Assembly: GCA_963768945.1 (NCBI GenBank)
Contig: CAVYJW010000005.1
Coordinates: forward strand, 310,001 to 374,000
Source: RYN-230 sp963768945
Lineage (GTDB): Bacteria > Actinomycetota > Actinomycetes > Streptosporangiales > Streptosporangiaceae
DNA: 64,000 nt
Direction: 5' to 3'
The notes beneath the pieces were generated by a model that searched no databases, had not been told where the DNA came from, and worked only from the letters and a program-made list of their open reading frames with translations. Position numbers and translations under genes: made by a program. Of the stretch, positions 50,161-59,642 are shown piece by piece. Numbering within the stretch: the first letter of the stretch is position 1; the number at the start of each line of letters is the position of its first letter.

Positions 50161-50374
50161 GCCGAAAACATGGCAGAGCCAGCCGTTGCGCTTACCGCCT
50201 GGGGGCGCCCTCGCGAGCCGCATCCAGCGGATGGAGGGCTCCTGGGTAGTGTTCTTCACCCTGGCTGTCGCCGGGCTCGGCGAGGCCCGGTGGCTGCTGC
50301 TGCCATCAGGCAGGAGCAAGAGGAATGATCGTGATCGGCTGCCCGGTTGCATGGCCGGGGGCAGGGGAGGTGTC

Positions 50375-50863
50375 ATGGCGGTATCGCTTGATGTGGTCGC
50401 GCTGGACAAGCCGGAGGACGTGAACGTCATCGTCGGCCAGGCGCATTTCATCAAGACGGTCGAGGACCTGCACGAGGCGCTGGCCGGGGTGAGCCCGCAT
50501 CTTCGCTTCGGCATCGCCTTCTGCGAGGCCTCAGGCGACCGCCTGATCCGCAGGTCGGGGAACGACCCGGAGCTGATCCGCCTCGCCGTGGCCGCCGCTG
50601 AGGCGATCAGCGCCGGGCACGCGTTCGTGATCATGCTCAGTGGTGGTTTCCCGGTCAACGTGATGAACCCGGTGAAGTCGGTCCCTGAGGTGTGCACGAT
50701 CTTCTGCGCCACCGCCAACCCGGTCGAGATCCTCGTCGCGAGTACCGGCCGCGGCCGCGGCGTCGCAGGCGTGGTCAACGGCTCACCCCCGGTCGGCGTG
50801 GAGACTGATGCCGACGTAGCGACCCGGCACCGGCTGTTGCGTGAGATCGGCTACAAGCTCTGA
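50375..50863 (+). CDS. adenosine-specific kinase (DUF355)
   Basis: About 162 residues. It matches the DUF355/adenosine-specific kinase family: LDKPEDVNVIVGQAHFIKT, RFGIAFCEASGDRLIRRSGN, GHAFVIMLSGGFPVNVMNPV, and GRGRGVAGVVNGSPP. Archaeal members bind adenosine and AMP and dimerise. ATG 50375 has GGGGAGG four bases upstream, so the preceding in-frame extension is not real. It follows the monooxygenase gene after about 215 bases. Confidence 0.87.
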   Translation: MAVSLDVVALDKPEDVNVIVGQAHFIKTVEDLHEALAGVSPHLRFGIAFCEASGDRLIRRSGNDPELIRLAVAAAEAISAGHAFVIMLSGGFPVNVMNPVKSVPEVCTIFCATANPVEILVASTGRGRGVAGVVNGSPPVGVETDADVATRHRLLREIGYKL

Positions 50864-50933
50864 GTTCCTGCGCTTCAGGCCGCAGGCGGGATCCGGGCAG
50901 GCACGGCGTCGTGGACCGACGCCGACCGGACGG

Positions 50934-51800
50934 CTAGGGCCAGGAAGCGGCCGGCCCGCCATCGGCCTGCCAGACTGCCCGGACCGCAGCCGCTGCCGCA
51001 GCGGCCTGTGCCCGGCCGGCTGTCGCCGCTGCCGCCCGGCGCGACGAGTCAAGCACGTTGGGCCCGATGGCGTGCACGGCCGCGCGGTCTGGCTGGACAA
51101 GCACCACACGGGCTCCGGCCGCGGTGAGCGCGGCAGCCTGCCGGCGGGGACTGGTCATGTGGCCGAGGCCCTTGGCCACCGGCGCCACGATGACCACCCG
51201 CTCGTATCCGGCCGCCAGGTCGGCGTTGGCTACGGAGCGCACACCGCCGTCCACGAAACGCCGGTCCCCGATGGTGACCGGCGGCCAGACTCCGGGCACC
51301 GCGCAGCTGGCCCCAACCGCATCCACCAGGCCGGCGTCACCAGCGGAATCAAACACCACGAACTCGCCGGTCCGCGCGTCCACGGCGGTCACCTTGAGGG
51401 CCCTGGCTGGCCAGTCACTGGCGGGCAGCCGAGCCTCGATCACCTTGCGCCGGGCGGCCTCGGGCATGGTGCGCGCGGCCAGCGCCCAGTTGCCGATCCG
51501 CGCCCGCGCCCGCACCGGGTCCCGGACGGTGCTCATGACCCACAGCAGCCTCCCGATGACACCCCAGCCCATCCGGGCAGCGGGCTCGGGAGCCGGCGGC
51601 GCGAGCTGGGCCTGGTACAGCGCCTCAGGCTCCTGCCCCGAGGTTATGTCAGCACCGACAACCGAGCCCGCCGATGTCCCGATGATCACGTCAGCCGCGG
51701 CCAGGTCGATGCCCAGTCCGGCCAGCCCGGCGATCAGGCCGGCTTCCCAGGCAATGCCGGTGACACCGCCGCCACCCAGAACAAGCGCGCGTCTGTCCAT
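50934..51800 (-). CDS. patatin-like phospholipase
   Basis: A 288-residue lipid acyl hydrolase. Oxyanion motif VLGGGGVTG, nucleophile GTSAGS, and catalytic Asp in FVDGGVRS, in the expected order and spacing. It should hydrolyse phospholipids or lysophospholipids in the cytoplasm or at the inner membrane; the substrate is unknown. It ends with a low-complexity Ala-rich helix. It is convergent with the adenosine kinase gene and divergent from the M16 peptidase gene about 130 bases away. Confidence 0.88.
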   Translation of the reverse strand: MDRRALVLGGGGVTGIAWEAGLIAGLAGLGIDLAAADVIIGTSAGSVVGADITSGQEPEALYQAQLAPPAPEPAARMGWGVIGRLLWVMSTVRDPVRARARIGNWALAARTMPEAARRKVIEARLPASDWPARALKVTAVDARTGEFVVFDSAGDAGLVDAVGASCAVPGVWPPVTIGDRRFVDGGVRSVANADLAAGYERVVIVAPVAKGLGHMTSPRRQAAALTAAGARVVLVQPDRAAVHAIGPNVLDSSRRAAAATAGRAQAAAAAAAVRAVWQADGGPAASWP

Positions 51801-51927
51801 GACTGTCTTCTATACCCATCCGCTCTGCCGGCCCGGCCGATCCGGATGCCGGGCGGCAGGCCTGGCGGCTTCCTTGCATACAGTGGCTGTACTTCTCCTG
51901 CATCCGATTGAAGGGACGTACCCGCCC

Positions 51928-53313
51928 GTGGGTCATGCGGCCACGCAGCAGGCCGGTTCCGGCGGCCTGACAGCGACCGAGCACCGTCTGGACAACGGTC
52001 TGCGCCTCGTGCTCTCTGAAGACCACCTGACTCCGGTCGCGGCGGTCTGCCTCTGGTATGACGTCGGCTCGCGGCAGGAAGTCGAGGGCCGTACCGGCCT
52101 GGCCCACCTTTTCGAGCACCTGATGTTTCAGGGTTCGGCGCAGGTCAAAGGAAACGGCCACTTCGAGCTGGTCCAGGGCGCAGGCGGTTCCCTCAACGGT
52201 TCGACGAGCTTCGAGCGCACCAACTACTTCGAGACCATGCCCGCGCACCAGCTGGAGCTGGCGCTCTGGCTGGAGGCGGACCGCATGGGCTCGCTGCTGG
52301 CCGCGCTGGACGAGGAGTCGCTGGAGAACCAGCGTGACGTGGTCAAGAACGAGCGCCGGCAGCGCTATGACAACGTGCCCTACGGCACCTCGTTCGAGCG
52401 GATGACCGCGCTGGCCTACCCCGAGGGCCACCCGTACCACCACACGCCCATTGGCTCCATGGCCGATCTGGACGCGGTGACGCTGGACGACGCGCGCACG
52501 TTCTTCCGCGCGAACTACGCGCCGAACAATGCGGTCCTCGCGGTCGTCGGCGACATCGACCCGGAGCAGACGCGCCGGTGGGTCGAGAAGTACTTCGGCT
52601 CCATCCCGTCGCACGACGGCAAGGTGGCGCCCCGCGACGGCACGCTCCCCGACATCATCGGCGCGGAGCTGCGCGTGGAGATCCAGGAGGAGGTCCCGGC
52701 GCGCGCACTGATGGCCGGCTACCGGCTGCCGCGCGACGGCACGCGTGAATGCGACGCGGCCGAGGTGGCGGTCACCGTGCTCGGCGACGGCATGTCGTCG
52801 CGGCTCTACAACCGGCTGGTGCGGCGCGACCGCACCGCCATCACCGCGGGTTTCGGGCTGCTGCGGCTCGCCGGCGCCCCCTCGCTGGGCTGGCTGGACG
52901 TGAAGGCCTCTGGGGACGCCGGAATCCCGCAGATCGAGGCCGCCGTCGATGAGGAGCTGGAGCGGCTGGGCGCGCAGGCGCCGACGGCCGGGGAGATGGA
53001 ACGGGCGCAGGCCCTGCTGGAACGCGGATGGCTGGACCAGCTAAGCACGGCGGCGGGCCGGGCTGACGCACTGTGCCGGTACACGGTGCTGTTCGGCGAT
53101 CCACAGCTCGCGTTCACCGCCACCAACCGGATCCTGGACATCACCGCCGAGGAGGTCCGGGCGATTGCCGCAGCGCGGCTTCGCCCCGACAATCGTGCCC
53201 TGCTGGTATACGACCAGGTGACCTCCGAAGACACGGCCGGCACAGCGGCCGGCGAGGCCGGCACGGCCAGCGCGGCCGAGGAGAACGGCGAGCCGGAAGG
53301 AGCCGGGCGGTGA
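51928..53313 (+). CDS. M16 family zinc metallopeptidase, catalytic subunit
   Basis: About 461 residues. The inverted zinc motif HxxEH is HLFEHLMFQ, followed by the second Glu region in the ENQRDVVKNERRQ segment. The N-terminal M16 domain (LDNGLRLVLSEDHLTPVAAV) and the C-terminal domain (VLGDGMSSRLYNRLVRRD) are present. M16B enzymes act as heterodimers with a non-catalytic partner encoded next to them. Its stop overlaps the start of the partner gene (GTGA at 53310). GTG 51928 is used (AAGGGA upstream); GTG 51883 is possible. An Ala/Glu-rich tail follows. Confidence 0.9.
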   Translation: MGHAATQQAGSGGLTATEHRLDNGLRLVLSEDHLTPVAAVCLWYDVGSRQEVEGRTGLAHLFEHLMFQGSAQVKGNGHFELVQGAGGSLNGSTSFERTNYFETMPAHQLELALWLEADRMGSLLAALDEESLENQRDVVKNERRQRYDNVPYGTSFERMTALAYPEGHPYHHTPIGSMADLDAVTLDDARTFFRANYAPNNAVLAVVGDIDPEQTRRWVEKYFGSIPSHDGKVAPRDGTLPDIIGAELRVEIQEEVPARALMAGYRLPRDGTRECDAAEVAVTVLGDGMSSRLYNRLVRRDRTAITAGFGLLRLAGAPSLGWLDVKASGDAGIPQIEAAVDEELERLGAQAPTAGEMERAQALLERGWLDQLSTAAGRADALCRYTVLFGDPQLAFTATNRILDITAEEVRAIAAARLRPDNRALLVYDQVTSEDTAGTAAGEAGTASAAEENGEPEGAGR

Positions 53314-54714
53314 CGGACGCAGCAGTGGTGATGGACTTTCACCCGCAGCCGGCCTCAGGGCAGCCGAAGCCCTGGGCGTTCCCCGCGCCCGAGCGTGGCG
53401 GCCTCGGCAACGGGCTGACCGTGCTGCACTGCCACAGGCCGGGCCAGCAGGTGGTGGGGGTGGAGATCTGCCTGGACGTGCCGCTCGACGTCGAGCCCGA
53501 CGGGATCGACGGGATCGCCACGATCATGGTGAGATGCGCTGTCCCAGGGCACCGGCCAGCACACCGCAGAGGAGTTCGCCGCCGAACTGGAGCGCTGCGG
53601 CGCGACACTCGACGCAGGCGCCGACTACCTGGGCGCGCGTGTCTCGCTGCAGGTTCCCGTCTCCCGTTTGACCAGGGCGCTTGGGCTGCTCGCCGAGGCG
53701 CTGCACGCACCCGCGTTCACCGGCACCGAGATCGAGCGGCTGGTGCGCAACCGTCTCGACGAGATTCCGCTCGAGCTGGCCAATCCCGGCCGGCGTGCAG
53801 CCAAGCAGCTATCGCAGGAGCTGTTCCCTGCGTCCGCGCGGCTGTCCCGGCCGCGCAAGGGCACCGAGGCCACCGTCGCGCGGATCGACGCGGCGGGGGT
53901 GCGCGCGCTTTACCAGGCTCACGTACGGCCTGCCACGGCGACCGCGGTCATCGTGGGCGACCTGACCGGTGTCGACCTGGACGCGGTGCTCGCCGGGACG
54001 CTCGGCGGATGGACCGGCGATGCCGCCGAGCCGGTGCCCGCGTGGCCGGTAACCGCCGACGACACCGGCCGCGTGGTTATCGTGGACCGGCCTGGTGCCG
54101 TCCAGACGCAACTGCTCATCGGCCGGATCGGCCCGGACCGGCACGACCGGGAATGGCCGGCCCTGGTGCTCGGCACGTACTGCCTGGGCGGCACGCTCAC
54201 GTCCCGGCTGGACCGGGTTCTGCGCGAGGAGAAGGGCTACACCTACGGGGTACGGGCCTTCGAACGGGTGCTGCGGTCGCCGGCGCCGCACGCCGCGGAC
54301 GGCGCGACGGGTGCGTCGGTACTCGCCATCAGCGGTTCCGTGGACACGGCGTCCACGGGTCCCGCACTGGATGACCTGCGGGCGGTGCTGCGCACGCTCG
54401 CAGCGGACGGCCTGACCGATACGGAGCGCGATACGGCGGTGCAGAACCTGGTGGGTGTCGCGCCGCTTGAGTACGAGAGGGCAGCGTCGGTCGCCGACAC
54501 GCTGGCGGATCAGGTGGAACAGCACCTGCCGGACGACTACCAGGCGCAGCTGTACGCGCGCCTGGCCGAGACGGGTACTGCCGAGGCAACAGCCGCGGTC
54601 GTCGCGGCGTTCCCGGAGAATCGCCTAGTCACGATCCTGGTCGGCGACGCTTCCCAGATCAAGGCCCCCGTGCGGGCCCTTGGAATCGGCGACGTCGAGG
54701 TGGTCACAGGCTGA
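53310..54714 (+). pseudogene. M16 family peptidase, second subunit, with frameshift near 53533
   Basis: From GTG 53310 the sequence reads FHPQPASGQPKPWAFPAPER and GIATIMV, then the frame is lost. The continuation DALSQGTGQHTAEEFAAELE, GATLDAGADYLGARVSLQVP to the stop at 54714 is in the next frame. ATGGTGAGATGCGC is two bases short (GAGAGAT would restore MVRDAL). The whole remainder, including LVLGTYCLGGTLTSRLDRVLREEKGYTYGVRAF, is intact, so a sequencing error or recent mutation is likely. As expected of the partner subunit, no HxxEH motif is present. Confidence 0.87.
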
Positions 54715-54802
54715 AAGAGCAGGTCCCAGCCTTCAGCGTCAGGCACCTGACCGCGGAAGGAGAGCACCAGCACCCTTCCACTTTCAACCTATAGCGCACC
54801 GG

Positions 54803-54821
54803 GGGGCTTGCGGCAAGACCC
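54803..54821 (+). promoter_or_regulatory. rifamycin-associated element (RAE) upstream of helR
   Basis: GGGGCTTGCGGCAAGACCC is an inverted repeat around a central G (CTTGC-G-GCAAG plus GGG/CCC). It closely matches the 19-bp RAE (GGGGCTTGCGGCAAGGCCC, recalled) that precedes rifamycin-inducible genes in actinomycetes. A TATAGC hexamer at 54790 could be the -10 box, just upstream. The helR start is 66 bases downstream. Confidence 0.72.
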
Positions 54822-54886
54822 GGGTCGTGCCGTCAAGTCGCCGGCCGAGGCCAGAACCTGCGGAAACGGGAGTCGGAGCTGATGCC

Positions 54887-57040
54887 GTGAACCCTCTGAC
54901 CACCAGCGCGTTTGACCTTCCCGACCGCCTCTCCGCCAAGGCCGACCCGACGCAGATCGCCGGCGACGAGAAGCACTTCGCGGCCATCGCGGAGAACCTC
55001 GAGCAGTCGATCGCCGAGCTGTCCGGCCGCCTCGATGCCGAGCTTAAGGCGCCCGGCGGCCTAGGCCAGAAGGCGATGGACCGGGACATGCAGATCCACC
55101 GGCTGGCCGCCCGCCTGCGCCTCCTGCAGCGCTTCGGCCTGGACCTGTGCCTCGGGCGCATGGTCAGCGCAGGCAATCCCGAGCCCGTATACGTCGGGCG
55201 GCTTGGCCTCGCCGACAGCACGGGCCGCCGGCTGCTGCTCGACTGGCGCTCCCCCGCGGCTGAGCCGTTCTTCGGAGCGACCCACGCCAACCCGATGGGC
55301 CTGGACAGCCGCCGCAGGTATCGCTGGACCCGTGGCCGGATCAGCGACTACTGGGACGAGGTGTTCACCCCGGACGCGATTGAAGGGCACGCCGCGCTCG
55401 ACGATCAGTCCGCCTTCATCGCCAGCCTGGGCAGCAGCCGGTCGGCCCGGATGCGGGACGTGCTCGGCACCATCCAGGCCGACCAGGACGCCATCATCCG
55501 CGCGGGATCCCGCGGTGCTCTCGTCGTCAACGGCGGTCCTGGTACCGGCAAGACCGTCGTCGCCCTGCACCGCTCCGCCTACCTCCTCTACTCCGACCCT
55601 CGCCTCGGCCACCGCCGCGGCGGCGTGCTGTTCGTGGGGCCGCACCAGCCCTACCTGGCCTACGTCGCCGACGTCCTCCCCAGCCTGGGCGAGGAGGGCG
55701 TGCAGATAGCCACCCTGCGGGACCTCGTCTCCGAGGGAGCCGCGGCGGCGGTCGAGACCGACCCGGACGTGGCCCGCCTGAAGTCCTCCGCGGACCTGGT
55801 GCGGGCGATCGAGACGGCCGTCAGGTTCTACGAGAATCCGCCCGCCAAGGGGATGACGGTCGAGACCCACTGGTCTGACATCCGGCTCAGCGCCGAGGAC
55901 TGGGCCGAGGCGTTCGACGCGCCGGAGCCCGGTACCCCGCACAACCAGGCGCGCGACCAGATCTGGGCGGAGCTGCTCACGATCCTGGTTGACAAGCACG
56001 ATGGCGACGCCCCGGCTGACCTGCTCCGGAAGTCGCTGCAGCGCAGCAGAGAGCTGCTGCTGACCTTCAACCGCGCGTGGCCGCGGCTCTGGGCGTCTGA
56101 CCTCGTCGGAGACCTGTGGTCGGTACCCGCCTACCTGCGGCTGTGCGCTCCCTGGCTCAGCCGTGATGAGGCGCAGAAGCTGCAGCGCGAGGACGCCCAG
56201 GCCTGGACCGTGTCCGACCTGCCGCTCCTGGACGCAGCACGGCAGCGGCTCGGCGACCCGGAGGCGTCGCTGCGCCAGCGCCGGAATGACGCCTCGCTCG
56301 CCGCCGAACGCGAGTACCGGGCCAACGTCATCGACAACCTGATTGAGGCCGCAGACGACGAATATGGCGTAGGCCTGGTGACGATGCTGCGCGGCGAGGA
56401 CTTCCACGACGCCCTGGTCGACGAGTCCGCGCTGCCGGGCACCGACCCGGACCTGCTCGCCGGCCCGTTCGCGCACATCGTCGTGGACGAGGCTCAGGAA
56501 CTGACCGACGCGGAGTGGCAGATGCTGCTGGTCCGCTGCCCGTCCCGCAGCTTCACCATCGTCGGGGACCGCGCCCAGGCCCGGCACGGGTTCACGGAGT
56601 CGTGGCAGGAACGGCTGGAGCGGATCGGGTTCGACCGGATCAGGCTGGCCACCCTCAGCATCAACTACCGGACACCGCAAGAGGTCATGGCGGAAGCCGA
56701 GCCGGTCATCCGGGCTGTGCTCCCGGACGCCAACGTGCCGACCTCCATCCGCAGCAGCGACGTCCCCGTCGTACACGGACCTGCTTCGGATCTGGGCTCG
56801 ATCCTCGACAGCTGGCTCGCCGCGCATGCCGACGGGATCGCCTGCGTCATCGGCGATCCCACGTTCCGGGCGACGTCCCGCGTCCGGTCGCTGACCCCGG
56901 AGCTGTCGAAGGGGCTCGAGTTCGACCTGGTCGCCCTCATCGACCCAGAGACGTTCGGCAGCGGTATCGAAGGAGCGGTCAACCGCTACGTCGCGATGAC
57001 CCGGGCGACCCAGCAACTCGTCATCCTCACGACCTCCTGA
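54887..57040 (+). CDS. helR: HelD-family RNA polymerase recycling helicase HelR
   Basis: About 717 residues. An N-terminal coiled-coil region (DPTQIAGDEKHFAAIAENLE) is followed by a split superfamily I helicase core: Walker A NGGPGTGKTVV, Walker B HIVVDEAQEL, GDRAQARHGF, SINYRTPQEV, and the closing SKGLEFDLVALID and NRYVAMTRATQQL. HelD-type proteins remove RNA polymerase from stalled states; HelR also displaces rifamycin from it and gives resistance. The 19-bp RAE upstream supports the HelR assignment. The GTG at 54887 has GGAG eight bases upstream. The 3' end overlaps the convergent DUF998 gene by 55 bases. Confidence 0.92.
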   Translation: MNPLTTSAFDLPDRLSAKADPTQIAGDEKHFAAIAENLEQSIAELSGRLDAELKAPGGLGQKAMDRDMQIHRLAARLRLLQRFGLDLCLGRMVSAGNPEPVYVGRLGLADSTGRRLLLDWRSPAAEPFFGATHANPMGLDSRRRYRWTRGRISDYWDEVFTPDAIEGHAALDDQSAFIASLGSSRSARMRDVLGTIQADQDAIIRAGSRGALVVNGGPGTGKTVVALHRSAYLLYSDPRLGHRRGGVLFVGPHQPYLAYVADVLPSLGEEGVQIATLRDLVSEGAAAAVETDPDVARLKSSADLVRAIETAVRFYENPPAKGMTVETHWSDIRLSAEDWAEAFDAPEPGTPHNQARDQIWAELLTILVDKHDGDAPADLLRKSLQRSRELLLTFNRAWPRLWASDLVGDLWSVPAYLRLCAPWLSRDEAQKLQREDAQAWTVSDLPLLDAARQRLGDPEASLRQRRNDASLAAEREYRANVIDNLIEAADDEYGVGLVTMLRGEDFHDALVDESALPGTDPDLLAGPFAHIVVDEAQELTDAEWQMLLVRCPSRSFTIVGDRAQARHGFTESWQERLERIGFDRIRLATLSINYRTPQEVMAEAEPVIRAVLPDANVPTSIRSSDVPVVHGPASDLGSILDSWLAAHADGIACVIGDPTFRATSRVRSLTPELSKGLEFDLVALIDPETFGSGIEGAVNRYVAMTRATQQLVILTTS

Positions 57041-57726
57041 CGTCGGCCGCGGGCGGCGGGCGGACCCTGAAGTGCTCGTGCGGACAGGGCTGTAAGCCAG
57101 GTGAAGCCGGTAACGATGCTGGCGCGCTGGAGCAGTCCGCCGAGATCAACGAGCCGGGGTGACTGGCCGAAGCCCGCGGCGGCCAGGGCCATGGTGGCCA
57201 GCATGGTGACGGCGGTGCCTGCGCTGTAGAGCCCGAATCCGCGCTGGCCGGCCCGCCAGGACCGCCAGCCGCTGGCGAGGGCCGCGGCGGGCACCCCGAA
57301 GAACACGGGGAGGGCCCCCAGATTGTGCGCGACGCCGGTACGGCTGGCCCGGGTGAGCGCATCGGGTGTGCCCGGCGGGTAGCCGCTGACCGGGTCAGTG
57401 GGGAAGACGGCCGAGCAGATAAGCCCCACGCCCGCCCCGCCGATCAGGGCCGGTGCGGCGCGGCTGCTGCTTGCGGGATTACCAGCACGCGCCAGCCCTG
57501 CGGCCCCGGCCAGGAACAGCGTCCCTGCCACGGCGAAGTTCCCGGTCTGGATCCAGCCGCGCGGTCCGAGGGCGAGAGAACTGACTGGGTGGCGCAGCGG
57601 CCGGTAGCCGTCCCGGACGGCACCCTCGAGCAGGAACACCGCGATGAAGACGGGGCCTGCGGCCACGCCGCAGCGCAGCAGTCTGCGGGTCCATCCCGCC
57701 GGCTTGACGGGGGTACGGATGCTCAT
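56986..57726 (-). CDS. DUF998 family membrane protein
   Basis: About 246 residues with six hydrophobic helices. Family marks are RPLRHPVSSLALGPRGWIQT, AVFPTDPVSGYPPG and VAHNLGALPVFFG. Function is unknown. Start ATG 57726 lies after a short in-frame upstream stretch. Its last 55 bases lie antisense to the helR end, and it follows the glycosyltransferase gene by nine bases on the same strand, suggesting co-transcription. Confidence 0.83.
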   Translation of the reverse strand: MSIRTPVKPAGWTRRLLRCGVAAGPVFIAVFLLEGAVRDGYRPLRHPVSSLALGPRGWIQTGNFAVAGTLFLAGAAGLARAGNPASSSRAAPALIGGAGVGLICSAVFPTDPVSGYPPGTPDALTRASRTGVAHNLGALPVFFGVPAAALASGWRSWRAGQRGFGLYSAGTAVTMLATMALAAAGFGQSPRLVDLGGLLQRASIVTGFTWLTALSARALQGPPAARGRRQEVVRMTSCWVARVIAT

Positions 57727-57734
57727 AGCGGGCG

Positions 57735-59030
57735 TCAGTGGCGGAGGATGTCGCGAAGGTGCTGCACGGGCCATCGCCGGTCGAACAGTGTCGGGTTGTC
57801 CCGGTCCTCGGCGCGAAGGTGCTCGATCAAGGTCACGTAATCGTCGAGGTCGAGCGCCCTGATCAGGGCGAGCAGGTCGGCCGCCTCGCCGGTGACGGGG
57901 GCGATCGGTGCGACGAGCCGGTCGTAGAGCTCCACGATCTGGCGAACCATCATTAGGTGGCGCGGCCCGGGATCCACGGAAGGGAAGTTCGTCGCGGCGA
58001 AGTCCTCGGTGAAGACGATCGGCTCGACTGCCAGGGCCCGTGGTCCGTAGTGCTGGGCGAGATGGATGAGCAACTCGACGTCGAAGGTCTCGTTGAAGGA
58101 CGTCATCTGCCGGATGGCAGGGCCGAGCGCGGCCCCGTCGAAGGCCTTGAAACCGGCCTGGGTATCGAGCACATGGGCCAGGGCTGGGATGAGCAAGGCC
58201 CGGACGAAATGGCGGAACAGGACGATGATCTTGTCCGGCTTGTCGCCGGTGCTGTGCGGCTCGGTGACCGGCCCGTCGGCCCGGACCAGCACCGCACCGT
58301 CGATGCCGTAACGCTGGCCGAGCGCGCCGGCCACCTTGTCACCGGCCACCACCGGCGCCGCCAGCGAGCCCAGCTGGGCCAGGTTCGCGGACAGGTCCGC
58401 GTCGGTGTAGCAGACCACATGCCGCCCGGCGCCGTTCGCCCGCGCCGGACCTGTCCCGACCGCGGCGGCCAGCCCGGCCAGTATCGATCCGCCCTTGCGG
58501 GACTGCTCGGTCGAGATCAGCCGGTCGAATGCGGGGCTGATCGAGGTGCCAGCCTCGATCACCTCAGCCAGCCTGAGCACCGTCACGCCGCGGTGACCTT
58601 TCCCCGGGTAGCCCTCGGCCGCCGCGATGTCCGTCATGAGGTCGGCGCTCGAGGGCCGGTCCGGGCATCCGTCGTCGCAGGCGATAATGCTCCACGTGAC
58701 GCCGGGCAGGCCGCTGGTCAGCCACTCGAGCTGGCGGACCTTGGTCCGTACGAAGTCCTCCCCGTGCGGGTGCGCTGCACGGGAGACCATGCGGCTCGTC
58801 TCGCCATACATGGCCCATACCACGGTCAGGTGGATCGGCCCGGTGAGCTCGCCCAGCCGCCGCCGCGAGCGAGCCGCAGCAAGCGCCTCGGCCGCCACCG
58901 CCGGACCGTGGCTGCCCACGGCACGCCCCGCCGCCGCGGGGTCCTCGGCCAGGGCGGAGGCCACGTCGAGCACCGCCTGGTTCTGATCAGGGTCCGTGAG
59001 GTCGCGCACGGGCATCAATGCTTTGTCCAT
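57735..59030 (-). CDS. glycosyltransferase family 2-like protein
   Basis: A 431-residue protein. The nucleotide-sugar-binding part contains LTVVWAMYGETSRM, then the metal motif CYTDADLSANL (DxD). Later parts are KPDKIIVLFRHFVRALLIPA, LDTQAGFKAFDG and NETFDVELLIHLAQ (acidic catalytic-type residues). It resembles polyprenyl-phosphate mannosyltransferase-like enzymes of actinobacteria but with an N-terminal helical extension of about 60 residues and no clear transmembrane segments. Acceptor unknown. It is probably co-transcribed with the DUF998 gene. Confidence 0.82.
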   Translation of the reverse strand: MDKALMPVRDLTDPDQNQAVLDVASALAEDPAAAGRAVGSHGPAVAAEALAAARSRRRLGELTGPIHLTVVWAMYGETSRMVSRAAHPHGEDFVRTKVRQLEWLTSGLPGVTWSIIACDDGCPDRPSSADLMTDIAAAEGYPGKGHRGVTVLRLAEVIEAGTSISPAFDRLISTEQSRKGGSILAGLAAAVGTGPARANGAGRHVVCYTDADLSANLAQLGSLAAPVVAGDKVAGALGQRYGIDGAVLVRADGPVTEPHSTGDKPDKIIVLFRHFVRALLIPALAHVLDTQAGFKAFDGAALGPAIRQMTSFNETFDVELLIHLAQHYGPRALAVEPIVFTEDFAATNFPSVDPGPRHLMMVRQIVELYDRLVAPIAPVTGEAADLLALIRALDLDDYVTLIEHLRAEDRDNPTLFDRRWPVQHLRDILRH

Positions 59031-59108
59031 AGCCCCAGGATGCCAGGGCCCCGGCTCACAGGCCCCGGACTCGGCGGTGCGGGAGCGCTGAGTGCGGGAG
59101 GGCAGTTA

Positions 59109-59546
59109 TCAGGGAGCGGCCGTGGCGAGCGCTTTGTTGACCCAGGCACGCAAGGCAGGCAGGGGGGCGGCGCCCGTCTGCCGGGCAGCCACCCGTCCGC
59201 CGCGCAGCACCAGCAGGGTCGGGATGGCCTGGGCCCCGAAGCGCTGCGAGATCTGCGGCGAGACGTTGACGTTCACTTTGACCAGCTTCACCTGGCCTGC
59301 CAGATCGCGGGCAAGCTGCTCCAGCGCGGGGCTGACCATACGGCAGGGCCCGCACCAGGGTGCCCACAAGTCGACGATGACGGGAATCTTGGCGGCCTCC
59401 GCGACCTCGTCGAAGGTTGCGTCGTCGGCGTCAACGATCCACGGCAGCGGCTGATGGCACTTGCCGCAGCGGGGCGTCCCGGCCGCCGCGGCCGGCACCC
59501 GGTTCGCCTGGCCGCAGTGCCCGCACCGGGTCAGCCCGCTTGTCAT
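59109..59546 (-). CDS. thioredoxin (TrxC-like) with N-terminal zinc finger
   Basis: About 145 residues. Two Cys-x2-Cys knuckles (CGHC, CGKC) form a zinc finger typical of thioredoxin 2, followed by the thioredoxin fold with active site LWAPWCGPCRMV (WCGPC) and cis-Pro IPTLLV. It should reduce disulfides in the cytoplasm under oxidative stress. Start ATG 59546. It is divergent from the LLM oxidoreductase gene, 96 bases away. Confidence 0.93.
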   Translation of the reverse strand: MTSGLTRCGHCGQANRVPAAAAGTPRCGKCHQPLPWIVDADDATFDEVAEAAKIPVIVDLWAPWCGPCRMVSPALEQLARDLAGQVKLVKVNVNVSPQISQRFGAQAIPTLLVLRGGRVAARQTGAAPLPALRAWVNKALATAAP

Positions 59547-59642
59547 GGCTTCATTATCCCGCGCGGTGTCCGGGTTGGTCACGTCGTTGCCCGCTGGCCA
59601 GCGGAGCGCCAGCCCTGCTCGGGAATCGCTACCGTGGGCCTT

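Noticed and set aside
55061..57016. Long minus-strand frame antisense to helR
   Set aside because: Low-complexity shadow composition; helR on the plus strand has all helicase motifs.
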